From positions 62,001 through 126,000 of the forward strand of contig NC_090133.1 of the NCBI RefSeq assembly GCF_040581485.1: a DNA stretch of 64,000 nt, given 5' to 3'. Positions 19,701-28,231 of this stretch are shown here, piece by piece (the stretch's first letter is position 1; each line of letters opens with the position of its first letter). The notes under the pieces were generated by a model, which made no database searches, had not been told where the DNA came from, and saw nothing but the letters and a program-made list of their open reading frames with translations. A program made the position numbers and the translations under genes. The stretch comes from Linepithema humile (Eukaryota > Arthropoda > Insecta > Hymenoptera > Formicidae).

Positions 19701-19810
19701 GGCTCCGTCGCCACTCCCAGACCAGCATCACGCCCGTCTAGGTCCTTCAGAAATAAATCTTGGGCTCGACGGGCGTGATTTAAGTTGACCTGGAGGAGTT
19801 TCGTGGACAT
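16721..19810 (-). CDS. E4 ORF2: APE endonuclease / reverse transcriptase (1029 aa)
   Basis: It opens with LLQVNLNHARRAQDLF, the metal-binding start of the APE domain, followed by TEPYQV, GDFNSWS and SDHLCIE. The RT carries SLDIVNAFNSLPW, GVPQGSVLGPLLWN and CYADDT (about residue 657). The C-terminal knuckle CHHC...HTLEEC lies at about 947-963 after GHGCFGDYLC. The protein ends in an acidic/basic tail. The AUG at 19810 lies 2 bases after the ORF1 stop (UAACAAUG), which points to termination-reinitiation. It should nick the CCTAA strand and prime from it, since poly-T follows CCTAACC. It probably acts in trans on E3/E5. Confidence 0.93.
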   Translation of the reverse strand: MSTKLLQVNLNHARRAQDLFLKDLDGRDAGLGVATEPYQVQESNPNWVSASNGSVAIVRRNSPQSPPLTLVERGVGFVIARWGALYVVGVYAPPKRPHPELREQLRVVGDGIRRCLPHPVLVAGDFNSWSREWGSRFTNTRGGAVVDWAAGLGLLLLNRGSDSTCIRPRGESIVDLTWASPRAADLVRSWRVADRETLSDHLCIEMVLTATPQEVLARRRRQRGEGPPKRWALARMDQDKLLAAALVEAWSDSPDLVDAGAEAREIGDMAERICDMAMPRSKPAPRRAKYWWNEEIAGLRKKANAARRGLLRARRRVGGEDESTVEAYGEYLAARCSLRTAIGRAKAKAWEEMLAELDRDPWGRPYRLVLNRLRPATPPTSEMLDPGFLDQVVGSLFPLRDVHIPPRGDPPTWTGDLEISERELSEAAKRLGATGKAPGPDGVPGRVWALAFGVVGARLRRLFNECLRSGTFPSLWKVANLVLLRKEGKPAEQPSAYRPICLLDEVGKLFERIIAGRIVQHLSRDGPNLSEDQFGFREARSTTDAIMHLRALSDQIVGEGDVALAVSLDIVNAFNSLPWECVGGAMEFHDLPPYIREVLWDYFRDRTLQYKDQLERVSRREVCCGVPQGSVLGPLLWNLAYDKVLRTALPPGCRLLCYADDTLVVARGGSWREARDAANAATRAVVHSIRTMGLEVAPQKTEALYFYSRESGRPPPTQIWVGEVRVRVGTQMKYLGLTLDGLWGFEQHFAGITPKAERMAAALGRLLPNLGGPRNKVRRLYANVVQSVLFYGAPVWAERVTASRRIQALLHRQQRRLAIRLIRAYSTTSYAAATALAGLIPAEFLANSYADFYRRTRDPDRTGRARLLPRVVARLRTDARRGALEAWQAFLAGSTAGRWTTQAIQPCLPEWADRRGHGIGFHLTQVLTGHGCFGDYLCRIGRECTTRCHHCVAGRDSARHTLEECEAWEGERRVLTAVVGEDLSLPALVNAMLEGEDKWRAVSSFCDKVMFQKEEAERIRRGEAVRGGD

Positions 19811-19812
19811 TG

Positions 19813-22749
19813 TTAGTTTCCACTAACCTGTCCCTCCTCCAGGCCACCCGTGCCTGCCGTTGTTATGACAGCTGGAGGTGGGTCCACCTCCATTTCTTCC
19901 ATGGGGGGATTTGGTTTCCCCCCTGTAGACGAATTCGCCGCTGTCGTCATTACCTCCTTGTTTTTAGGAGGGGGGATGGGTGCCATTATGGCAGCTCCCC
20001 CCTTCTTCTTCTTATTTCCCCCTTTGGGGGGTTTGCATGCCGGCCCCCCCATTCGGTGGGAGGCCGGACGGCCCGCATCTCGACACACGACGCAATTGAC
20101 CTGCGCCGTGCATCCCCGGGCCTCATGCCCCTTTTCTCCGCAGCGGTAACAAATACCGCTGCGGTCGACATTTGTGCTAGGGCACATGGCCCTAACATGG
20201 CCCCTCTCCATGCATCTGTAACATTGGAGGGGGCGCACCTCCAAGAGTTCAGCCCGGGCCCGGAAAAATCCGTCGACCACTACTTGTCCCTCCTGGGCGA
20301 CCTTATTGGCCGCCCCGAGGGGGCACTTAACCCAGACCGTGTTGAGGCCCCTAGGGATGGGAGAGGGCTTTATTTCCCCCACCTTGACTTCAGTGGGGGA
20401 GCACCCTCCCCCCTCCGCCACGGCCTGAGCAACACCCTCCGCCGTGGTCGACGGTGGCAGATCCCGAATGCGGACCTCGCCCATTTTTTGAGGGCGATTG
20501 ATCCTCACTTCGGGTCTGTCAACGAACATACTGCGCATCTTTTGCGCCAGCATGTCCGCCTTTTTCTGTCCGTCCGGGCCCGGGATCTGTATGATCATCG
20601 CCCCGGTTTGGCCAGGTACGGCTTTCGTCGGTGGGATCCCCATCTCCTTCAGTGAGATCTCCCTGGTGACCTTTTGTAACACCTCAGTATACTCCCCCAC
20701 TGGGCATGTGAGGGAGATAGCTGCGGTGTTGGGCACCTTCCTCTTCTTTTTCTTTTTTTTCCCTCCCTTATCTCCCTGAGGGCCCGATTTGGGCGGGGAG
20801 GGGGGGGATTTTGGGACAGTATTGGGCACCGTCTTTGTTGTCCCTTTTGCGTCCTTAGTTGTAGAGGAGAGAGGGGTCTCCTTCCTCTTCTTCCTTCTCA
20901 CCACCTCTGTAAACAGAGGTTGAGAGTTTTCCTGCTGTTGTTGCTGCTGCCCCGGGGTCATGGCAGTGCTCGTTACAGCAGGTCTTCCTCCAGGGGGAAT
21001 TGGCTGCCTCGGTTTTGTAACCGGGGTTTTCTTTTCCCCTGTAGGGGGGGGGGAAGGGCCGACAGTGGGCTGTCGCACAGCGGCGGACCGCGCCGGCACC
21101 TTCCCCCTCCCCTTCTTTCCCTCCCCTCCCCTGGAGTCCGCCGCAGGGGGAGCCACCCTCTTAGTTGAGGGTGGACCCCCACCGGCAGGGGGTCCAGGGG
21201 GAGGAGGGTTAGGCAAGGAGGGAGGGGGGAACCTGTCCCCCAAGAGCTCCCTCAACATTTGGGGAAGCTCCCTCATCACCCGGGAGAGAGACTCCTCCAC
21301 CTGTTTCTTCACCTCCCTAGCGATAATTCCCGCAAGACCGTCGCCCGGGAGGACGGTGTTGCTAGTAATCACCGGGAGGACAGGGTCCTCCAGCCTCTTC
21401 ACTTTATTCTGGACAGGGGGTCTGAATGCTGGATTATTTATCAACTCCTCCCTGGTGATTATTATGGGGGATGGTTCTGGAATGATTTCCATCACCTCCC
21501 CCAACCCCGTTGCCACTTCCGCTTCTTCCATTTTTGCGGCCGCAGCTCTAATCCTTGTTTTCGGGGGGGAAGGAGGAGGGGAGGTTCTCTCCCTCTCCTC
21601 CTTCTCCCTACGGAGGTCATCATTCTCTTTTTTTAGGAGGCGATTTGCCTCCAGGATATCCTCCAATTCTGTGTTTGCGGAGGGGGGGGCTCTGCCCGCA
21701 ACGGGGCTATAATAGCCCGTTTCCGCTCTTTCTGCCAATATTGCAACCCCCGCCTCGAAAGAGGAGGCCGCCGTCTTGAGGAGCCCGGATAGGTCCCCCT
21801 TCAACCCCTTTGAGATGTCAGACACCTTAATGATGCCTTCTATTTTCTTTTTGAAGTCATCCAAGATGTCATGAGTCGATGCGTCCTTGTATTCTGCGGT
21901 TTTGCTTTTAACCTTCCCGACGTGTTTGAGATATTTCGACGTCGTTTGGTCGATCGTATGATGTGGGTTCATCACCTGTTCCGCCACTTTTTGGTGCATT
22001 TTCTCGACATTATTCATGTCAGTTTCCCTAATTTTTCTTTTAGTGAATTGCCCCACATGTGAGGGATCTAAAGCAGGACGCCCCCTAGGATCATCCTTCC
22101 TAGCGCGCCTCCTCAAGTCCTCCTCATCCTCCTCATCAGTGGATATGGTACCCTGTGCCCTTATCCTCTTTTCCGTCCTTTCCCTTTTTTTCCTCCTTTT
22201 TTCATCGGAGGAGGGGGACCCCGGGAGATTAGTGGACTCCGGTGATTTTCTAGGCCTTTTTTTGGTCCCAGTCTCCTGTCTGCTGACTCTGGAGGCAGAC
22301 GAGGCTGTTGTCTCATTGCCATCCATTTCATAATCAAGGCTGGAGTCTACAAGGGCACGAACCCCCTGTAGGAGGCTTTCCTCCGACCCTGTCCTTGATT
22401 TACCCTGCAGTCTCCTCGGAGACCCGGCTCTGGAAGGGTTCCTTGATGGAGCCGGGGTACCCGCAGGGGTGCCTTTTCTAGACCTGGGCCCAGGTCTTTG
22501 ATGTGGTTGAAGAGGGAGGGGCAGGTTCCCACTCATTTCTTCGACCATCATCACGTCGTCGGAATCCGCGCCCCCTCTCATTCTCAGGACCTGAGATAGA
22601 GCACTGGACTCTGGAGACGTCCTCGACATCTCCTCTCCCCCAACATTGGAGATCTGTGCCTCGACCGAGAGAAGAATACTCTCGAGTTCGGGACACCGAT
22701 TCCAATACCCACCATCGCTCACGTTTTTAATATAAGGCATCATTTTCAT
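19813..22749 (-). CDS. E4 ORF1: Gag-like protein with coiled coil and three zinc knuckles (978 aa)
   Basis: The start at 22749 is the first ATG in frame; the frame extends 18 bases further only through a GTG. The N-terminal half is rich in Ser/Arg/Lys. A coiled coil lies at about 356-386 (EANRLLKKENDDLRREKEER), then a Pro/Gly/Lys-rich segment. An RRM-like region (about 755-835, EVRIRDLPPSTTAEGVAQAV) precedes knuckles at about 838-903: CYRCMERGHVRAMC, CYRCGEKGHEARGC, CVVCRDAGRPASH. It lacks the LPxQG N-terminal motif of the other ORF1 proteins and its mRNA lacks the start hairpin, so its 5' coding end has a separate origin. Confidence 0.9.
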   Translation of the reverse strand: MKMMPYIKNVSDGGYWNRCPELESILLSVEAQISNVGGEEMSRTSPESSALSQVLRMRGGADSDDVMMVEEMSGNLPLPLQPHQRPGPRSRKGTPAGTPAPSRNPSRAGSPRRLQGKSRTGSEESLLQGVRALVDSSLDYEMDGNETTASSASRVSRQETGTKKRPRKSPESTNLPGSPSSDEKRRKKRERTEKRIRAQGTISTDEEDEEDLRRRARKDDPRGRPALDPSHVGQFTKRKIRETDMNNVEKMHQKVAEQVMNPHHTIDQTTSKYLKHVGKVKSKTAEYKDASTHDILDDFKKKIEGIIKVSDISKGLKGDLSGLLKTAASSFEAGVAILAERAETGYYSPVAGRAPPSANTELEDILEANRLLKKENDDLRREKEERERTSPPPSPPKTRIRAAAAKMEEAEVATGLGEVMEIIPEPSPIIITREELINNPAFRPPVQNKVKRLEDPVLPVITSNTVLPGDGLAGIIAREVKKQVEESLSRVMRELPQMLRELLGDRFPPPSLPNPPPPGPPAGGGPPSTKRVAPPAADSRGGEGKKGRGKVPARSAAVRQPTVGPSPPPTGEKKTPVTKPRQPIPPGGRPAVTSTAMTPGQQQQQQENSQPLFTEVVRRKKRKETPLSSTTKDAKGTTKTVPNTVPKSPPSPPKSGPQGDKGGKKKKKKRKVPNTAAISLTCPVGEYTEVLQKVTREISLKEMGIPPTKAVPGQTGAMIIQIPGPDGQKKADMLAQKMRSMFVDRPEVRINRPQKMGEVRIRDLPPSTTAEGVAQAVAEGGGCSPTEVKVGEIKPSPIPRGLNTVWVKCPLGAANKVAQEGQVVVDGFFRARAELLEVRPLQCYRCMERGHVRAMCPSTNVDRSGICYRCGEKGHEARGCTAQVNCVVCRDAGRPASHRMGGPACKPPKGGNKKKKGGAAIMAPIPPPKNKEVMTTAANSSTGGKPNPPMEEMEVDPPPAVITTAGTGGLEEGQVSGN

Positions 22750-23709
22750 TTCTATCCCACGACCCACTGCGGCTCCGTTGACCGGGCATGCCCTCTACGT
22801 CCCGAGTTCCCCCGGGAGGTCAACATATGGCTCAGGCACCGGGAAAAATCATCCGGTGCACTGGCCTCCAGCCCCTTACTGGCCCCTGATTTTACTCAGG
22901 GGTTTTCGGGGGTCCCGCACCTCCGACAATGCGGGTACCGCAGTGGGTGCAGCCACGCGGGGGGCCCCACGGACGGTTGGGGCGGGGAGTGTTGCGACCC
23001 ACTCCACGCCTTACCCGCCGTGGCGACCAGCGAACCCACTCCTCGACCGAACACTCCGGAACCGGTAAAAAACCGGGGACGCACTCCGGAAGTGAACGGT
23101 CCTCACTGCTCGACCCTGCCTCGGAATAATTCCGAGCGGCCCGAGCAGCTACACCCCCGCCATCCGACCCTGCCTCGGAAATGTCCGAGCGGCTCGGAAT
23201 GGCCCAGCCCGACGAGCCCGGGAGTTCCGGGACATCGACGGCCCGTCACTCTCCTTCACGACCGCGTACTCATGGACCACGTCCACAAGCCGTTTGGCCG
23301 GAGAGGGAGAGTCGTTCTTGTGGGACGCCGCTTCCCCCCCATGCCAGACCGCACCCTTTCCCCTCCCAGAATTGGAAGAGGAAGAGTCGGCCCCAGACAC
23401 AAGGAGGACCGGCACCCACATCCACCCCTTTAGACGGGGCCACCGAAGTGACCCCACCAAAGACCCGTCCCGCCGGAGCAGCAGCCCCGGCCAAGACAGG
23501 CCTCCACCACGGGGGGAGCACCCCCCTGGCCAGCCGCCCCACTGGGCTAACGAGCCTGGCCGCCCGTGCATGGAGGGGAGATAGAAATCTCCCCCTAACG
23601 GTGCCATGCCACCGGGGGTTTGAAGTCAGAGTCCCCGTCTCCTACCAGCGATTGGGACAAGTCCCTAAGGAGTCGCTGGGCTCCTCTTGTTCCCTCCAGC
23701 GAGGGAACT
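22750..23709 (-). other. E4 5' UTR
   Basis: The ORF-proximal ~600 bases lack the double hairpin module and TATAAAAAG seen elsewhere, but have their own hairpins (CCCCUGA/UCAGGGG near 22885-22905; CACCGG/CCGGUG near 22835-22860). From about 23405 to the end the sequence is the block shared with E3. Confidence 0.6.
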
Positions 23710-23796
23710 GTGCGCTCTTGGCACCACAAGACGACTCCAGCGAGCCGCCCCATGGTGAGCCCCTTCACCACGACAAGGTGGCGCACGACGAAGGGG
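23710..23796 (-). ncRNA. HDV-like ribozyme fold at 5' terminus of E4
   Basis: The fold has P1 CCCCUUC/GAAGGGG, P2 GUGCGC/GCGCAC, P3 CCAC/GUGG with loop CUUGUC, P4 of about 14 pairs (several G-U) closed by GCUG, and J4/2 UGCCAAGA. P1 differs from E3 by compensating changes although flanking bases match. Confidence 0.78.
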
Positions 23797-23810
23797 AACC
23801 TAACCTAACC
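23797..23810. repeat. Short telomeric CCTAA tract between E4 and E5
   Basis: 14 bases only (two full units plus junction bases). Confidence 0.95.
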
Positions 23811-23828
23811 TTTTTTTTTTTTTTTTTT

Positions 23829-24246
23829 GGTAAGGCGGGGGAAATCCTTTATGGATACCCTCGGGTCTTGGGGGAAGACCCGAGGGTTATGTGGGAGTCT
23901 CCTGGAGGCAAAAGGCCTCCAGGCATACCCACTAAAACCCCCGCCGATAGCCGTCCTAGACCATATTGAGGGAGGGCAAGGCATCGCCAGCGGCATTCAT
24001 CTTACCCTCCCTCAGGTCCGACCTTATACCGGTCTCATCTCGGGAGAGGAGGGGTTCTCAAGTCCCCCTCTCCTTATAGTTTCCTATCTAAGAGGGGAAA
24101 GGCCGGGCTATCTCGACCTTTCCCCTTCCTCCCGTCCGTGTCTGCTAAGGGTTAATGTCGATCAGGGGCCCCCGCTCCCGATCGGCACCCCCAACAGACG
24201 ACGGCTCCCCTCCTATCTCATTATAGAGAGAGAGAAGGGGAGAAAT
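23829..24246 (-). other. E5 3' UTR
   Basis: Same sequence and folds as the E3 3' UTR. Confidence 0.6.
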
Positions 24247-26844
24247 TCAGAAAGGAAGGGGCAGAGAGGAGAGAGAGCGAAGGCCCTCTCCTCTTAGTTC
24301 TGCCCCCCCCTTTTTTCCTCCCTTTTTCTTCCCCGACACGGCCTCTTGGGAGGAGGAGTGGGATGGATTAAATCCATCTAAGTCCACATCCTCCCCCAGG
24401 CCGGCCAGGAAAAATTTGTTCATCTCCCCCAATGGTGGGGGAGGTTTAGCGGCTTTAACAGACATCGCCGGGTCCTTCCTTCCTCCGGCTAATTGTCGGA
24501 TTTCGGACGTGACCTCCCAATATGGGAAGTCCCGAGCGATGTCTGCCGCCACCCTCCTGAGCTGTTTTGTACCGGAGACGTGACTACGGCCAATCACGTC
24601 CCGGTACTGCACCACCAACCAAGATTGGCCTTTCTTGGGATTATCTCCCATTCTCCCGATCTTTATTTGGCCAAGGTCACGTCTCTGAAGGGCATTCCAC
24701 CTCTTCTCGACGTGACCCGCCATTGTCTTCCCAAGGGGTGGAACACACTTCATCCATCGTTCCAACTCCCCAAGGGAACGTTCCTCCAATTGAATGGTGG
24801 GACCGTTCGTCCTCCAGCGGAGGACAACCTCCGACGGGGGGGAGAGACGTATCTCATCCCCCGACGGAGTCGCCCTTCCAGAGGGAGAGGTGTCGCTGGC
24901 CTCTCCCTTGTTCGTCCCTTTTTTTGAGGTAGGGGGGGGTATATTCCTCCCCTCTCCTCTCACCTCTTCCCCATCCTTGTTAAGGATAGGGGACGAAGAG
25001 AACTTCACCTTGGTGAGTGTCCTCTCCTTTACTTCTTCCCTCCCCCCCCCTCCCTTCGGGCATTGTGGGGGCTTTATGCTCCCCTGCTTCGAAAGCGAGG
25101 AAGGTAATGGGGCAGAGGGGGGGAAACCCCCATCCGCCTTACTCCTATTTTCCTTTATGGGGAGAAGAGGAGGGCTTTTAATAGCCCTCCCCTCCCCCTC
25201 CTCATCCTCCTTCCCACTCCTTGTGGGGGGAAGAGGAAGGCCCCTAGGGGCCTTCCCCTCCTCACTCTCCATCCTTTCCATAGTGAGGGGAAGAGAAAGG
25301 CTTTGTGGAGCCTCCTCCTCCTCATCACTACTAGTCTCCTCTTCCGTATCTACCTCCACTATCCTCTCTGACAATACAGTTACTGTCGAGAGAGGGAGAG
25401 GCCTGATTTCCGCCCTTAGCCCCCACTGGGCGTAGTTCCCCTCACTCAAGGTCCGAACTATCCTCCTCACTAGCTCGGTACTGGTCCGGCGATATTGGCC
25501 ATCACCAGGCCAGCACCGGCACTTCAGCCAGGGAATTCTCTTCCCCTCCTTCCTGTACCAATTGTCCAGGAGGCCGAGATCCATGCCTGGGTGGTCGTAC
25601 TCATAGTCGGTCCACCAGCACTCAATCTCGTTCTTCACGCTTAAGTAGTGCGGTCTTATGTGAAAATCCTCAATATCCGCATTACGAATCTTGGGGCCGC
25701 ACATCTTCCATTGAAAGACAACCTCAGAGGGGGTGGAGTTTGGGTTTTCCCCGTTCCCCAGAGGTGTCCTCTTAATAAGAGGGGTGTTTATTACATCCCT
25801 CTTAGTTTCCTCCTTCCTCAGGGTAGGGAGGGGTTCCCCTCCCCCACCTTCTTCCATCTTTCCTTCCCCTCCATTTTTTATGGAAGGGGGAGGCGAGGAC
25901 ACCCTTGCCTTTTTAGCAAGAGGCCTCGCCTTCTCATCCTCCTCCTTAGACGAAGGATTTTGGGAGGAAGAAGTCCTCCCCTTCTCCTCCATCTCCACCT
26001 CCATGGCCTCAGGGTCGGGAGAGAGTGTGATGATGGGGATGAGAGAAACTTCTCCCCCCCCACACACTCCCCCCTTCCCCGAGGATTCCGCCACTTCCTC
26101 CACCTCCATGCTTGGGATGGAAGGGGGGTGGTCGCCCTCCTTCTCCTGAGGAGGTAATTGGGGGGTATCGACCCCCCTTTCCCCCCTCCTCCTCTTCCTT
26201 CGTCTCCCTCTTGGGGGGACGATCGGGCAGACTCGGCCACCAATGCGGTGGGCCGAGTCTTTGCCCGCCTCCTTGCACACGGGGCAGCTCGCCCTCCTAC
26301 GCGAGCATGCCCCGGCCAGGTGGTCGGCTCCCCCGCAGTGGAGGCAGCATTTGCTGCGGTCCACCTGCGAGGGACACCGCCACCTCTCATGCCCCCTCGT
26401 GAGGCATTTAAAACAACGAGGGGGGAGGGTGGAATCACCCAACCCCCCCCCTTTCTCAATGCGGGCGGGCCGTGGCCCCACCCTTCCCCAGGTCTGCGTA
26501 CCGGCGCTCTTTACGCCGGGTACAGTCCGGTCCGCCTTTTTGGCGGGAAGGGATTCGGAGTCCCTTCCCCCACCAGGGCGTTTACCCTCTCTCGCGGGCT
26601 CACCACGCCCGCGTCCCCCACGAATCTCCTCGAGGAGGACGAGGAGGATCCTAAGAATCCTGTGGGCCTCCGCCCACAGGTCACCATCCGCGGTAACCCT
26701 TTCGTCCAGGGCGCCCGCGTGGCACGCCCTGGATGGCCCGTCGCTAGATGACGACAGGGGGGGCACCGGGACCGGATACCCCCCTCGCCGGCCTCTGGGG
26801 GTCCGAATCCCCTGAGGCGGTAACGTGTTCCTCTCTGTCGTCAT
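24247..26844 (-). CDS. E5 Gag-like protein, identical to the E3 protein (865 aa)
   Basis: It has the same architecture as the E3 protein: LPPQG N-terminal motif, early zinc knuckles (about 141-203), low-complexity middle, and two copies of the unrecognised V-V-x-x-W domain (about 372-479 and 674-784). Not one residue differs from E3, so the two copies separated very recently or are a duplication. The start codon (26844) is again inside the AUGACGACAG/CUGUCGUCAU helix. Confidence 0.85.
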   Translation of the reverse strand: MTTERNTLPPQGIRTPRGRRGGYPVPVPPLSSSSDGPSRACHAGALDERVTADGDLWAEAHRILRILLVLLEEIRGGRGRGEPAREGKRPGGGRDSESLPAKKADRTVPGVKSAGTQTWGRVGPRPARIEKGGGLGDSTLPPRCFKCLTRGHERWRCPSQVDRSKCCLHCGGADHLAGACSRRRASCPVCKEAGKDSAHRIGGRVCPIVPPRGRRRKRRRGERGVDTPQLPPQEKEGDHPPSIPSMEVEEVAESSGKGGVCGGGEVSLIPIITLSPDPEAMEVEMEEKGRTSSSQNPSSKEEDEKARPLAKKARVSSPPPSIKNGGEGKMEEGGGGEPLPTLRKEETKRDVINTPLIKRTPLGNGENPNSTPSEVVFQWKMCGPKIRNADIEDFHIRPHYLSVKNEIECWWTDYEYDHPGMDLGLLDNWYRKEGKRIPWLKCRCWPGDGQYRRTSTELVRRIVRTLSEGNYAQWGLRAEIRPLPLSTVTVLSERIVEVDTEEETSSDEEEEAPQSLSLPLTMERMESEEGKAPRGLPLPPTRSGKEDEEGEGRAIKSPPLLPIKENRSKADGGFPPSAPLPSSLSKQGSIKPPQCPKGGGGREEVKERTLTKVKFSSSPILNKDGEEVRGEGRNIPPPTSKKGTNKGEASDTSPSGRATPSGDEIRLSPPSEVVLRWRTNGPTIQLEERSLGELERWMKCVPPLGKTMAGHVEKRWNALQRRDLGQIKIGRMGDNPKKGQSWLVVQYRDVIGRSHVSGTKQLRRVAADIARDFPYWEVTSEIRQLAGGRKDPAMSVKAAKPPPPLGEMNKFFLAGLGEDVDLDGFNPSHSSSQEAVSGKKKGGKKGGAELRGEGLRSLSSLPLPF

Positions 26845-27536
26845 AAATTTCTTCCATGGTTGTTATTTGTTAACAGAGTTGTCTTCTCCGGGTTTTTTAT
26901 CGTGGTTTTCCTTCCACTAGGACGGTTGTCTACCAAGACTAACGAGCTCGTCCTGCCCGGGTCTTTTTATAGAGGTTGAACCACCCTCGCGGCCCGTGCA
27001 AGCTCCATGCAAGCACCGGCCCCCGGCCCCAATGAGATTGGGGTTACGGTCTGCACTCCAGCACTAATGCCGGAGTGTCCATCCACGAGTTGCTCCCCTT
27101 CACGCCCGCGTACTCGAGGACCACGTCCACGAGCCGTTTGAGCGGAGAGGGGGAGCCACCCTTGTGGGACACCGCTTTCCCCCCATGCCAGACGGCATGT
27201 CCTGAAAAGGACATCCGCCCGAGACACAGAGGGAACCGGCACCCACATCCACCCCTTTAGACAGGGCCACCGAAGTGGCCCCACCAGAGACCCATCTCGC
27301 CGGAGCAGCAGCCCCGGCCAAGATAGGCCTCACCCGCGGGGGGAGCACCCCCCTGGCCAGCCGCCCCACTGGGCTAACGAGCCTGGCCGCCCGTGCATGG
27401 AGGGGAGATAGAAATCTCCCCCTAACGGTGCCATGCCACCGGGGGTTTGTAGTCGGAGTCCCCATCTCCTACCAGCGATTGGGACAAGTCCCTAAGGAGT
27501 CGCTGGGCTCCTCTTGTTCCCTCCAGCGAGGGAACT
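26845..27536 (-). other. E5 5' UTR
   Basis: Same as E3: double hairpin module at about 26900-26961, TATAAAAAG at about 26964-26972, then the block shared with E4/E6. Confidence 0.6.
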
Positions 27537-27623
27537 GTGCGCTCTTGGCACCGCGGGAACACCCTTTCAGGTATTCCCCCGGTGAGCCCTCTCACCACGA
27601 CAAGGTGGCGCACGACGAGAGGG
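27537..27623 (-). ncRNA. HDV-like ribozyme fold at 5' terminus of E5
   Basis: Same sequence as the E3 copy; P1 5' strand at 27617-27623. Confidence 0.78.
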
Positions 27624-27637
27624 AACCTAACCTAACC
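27624..27637. repeat. Short telomeric CCTAA tract between E5 and E6
   Basis: 14 bases, compared with 100 bases at the equivalent E3/E4 boundary. Confidence 0.95.
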
Positions 27638-27657
27638 TTTTTTTTTTTTTTTTTTTT

Positions 27658-28231
27658 GGTGAGGCAGGGGAAATCCTTTATGGATACCCACGGGTCCCGG
27701 GGGGATCCCATGGGTTATGTGGGATTCTCCTGAGAAGGTGTCTCAGGCATACCCACTAAAACCCCTGCCGATAGCCTTCCTGGACCATATAGAGGGAGGG
27801 TGAGGTATCACCAGCGGTATTCGTCTCACCCTCCCCCAGGTCTGACCGACATCGATCTCCTCGCGGGGAGGGATAAGGTCATCCCTTATCCCTCCCAATG
27901 TGATCCTCTATTACGGGAAAAGTCGGGCTATCACGACTTTTCCCCGCCCTCCCGTGTTTATTGGGGGGCTGAGGTCCGCCAGGAGCCCCCGCTCCTAACC
28001 GACCCCCCGCCGGAGGAGAGATAGAATTCCGATATGTCTACGGTATCTCCCCTCCGGCCTTCCAAGTTGGAAGGACCCGTTGGGTCCCTCCTAGGGGGAG
28101 AACCTCCCCGGGGGTTGATGGTAACATGCTTGTGATACATGTCACCGCCCGAGGAGGCCCCCTATTACCTCTGCCCCCTCTTGGGGGGGGGGGGGAGTTA
28201 TTGGCGATAATGAAATAGGAGAGGGGACTGA
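27658..28231 (-). other. E6 3' UTR
   Basis: Same as the E4 3' UTR, including the GUGGG/CCCAC helix and the long G run (13 bases here). Confidence 0.6.

Larger units (their letters stand above)
16128..23796 (-). mobile_element. E4: complete SART-like telomeric non-LTR retrotransposon
   Basis: This 7.67-kb element has every part in place: 19-base poly-T (tail), 3' UTR, ORF2, ORF1 with a 2-base spacer, about 1-kb 5' UTR and terminal ribozyme fold. All motifs are intact, so it is a candidate active copy and the likely source of enzymes for E3/E5. E6 is an apparently identical copy differing only in homopolymer lengths that I could see. Confidence 0.92.
23811..27623 (-). mobile_element. E5: second copy of E3 (ORF1-only element)
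   Basis: It matches E3 at an offset of 11,596 bases, with an identical 865-residue protein and a poly-T of 18 instead of 19. Together with E6 it forms a second E3+E4 unit. Confidence 0.92.

Noticed and set aside
19813..22767. Longer start (GTG) for E4 ORF1 at 22767 and for E12 ORF2 at 62006
   Set aside because: GTG is not a normal eukaryotic start; for E4 the first ATG is at 22749, and for E12 no ATG is available, which is reported as an oddity.
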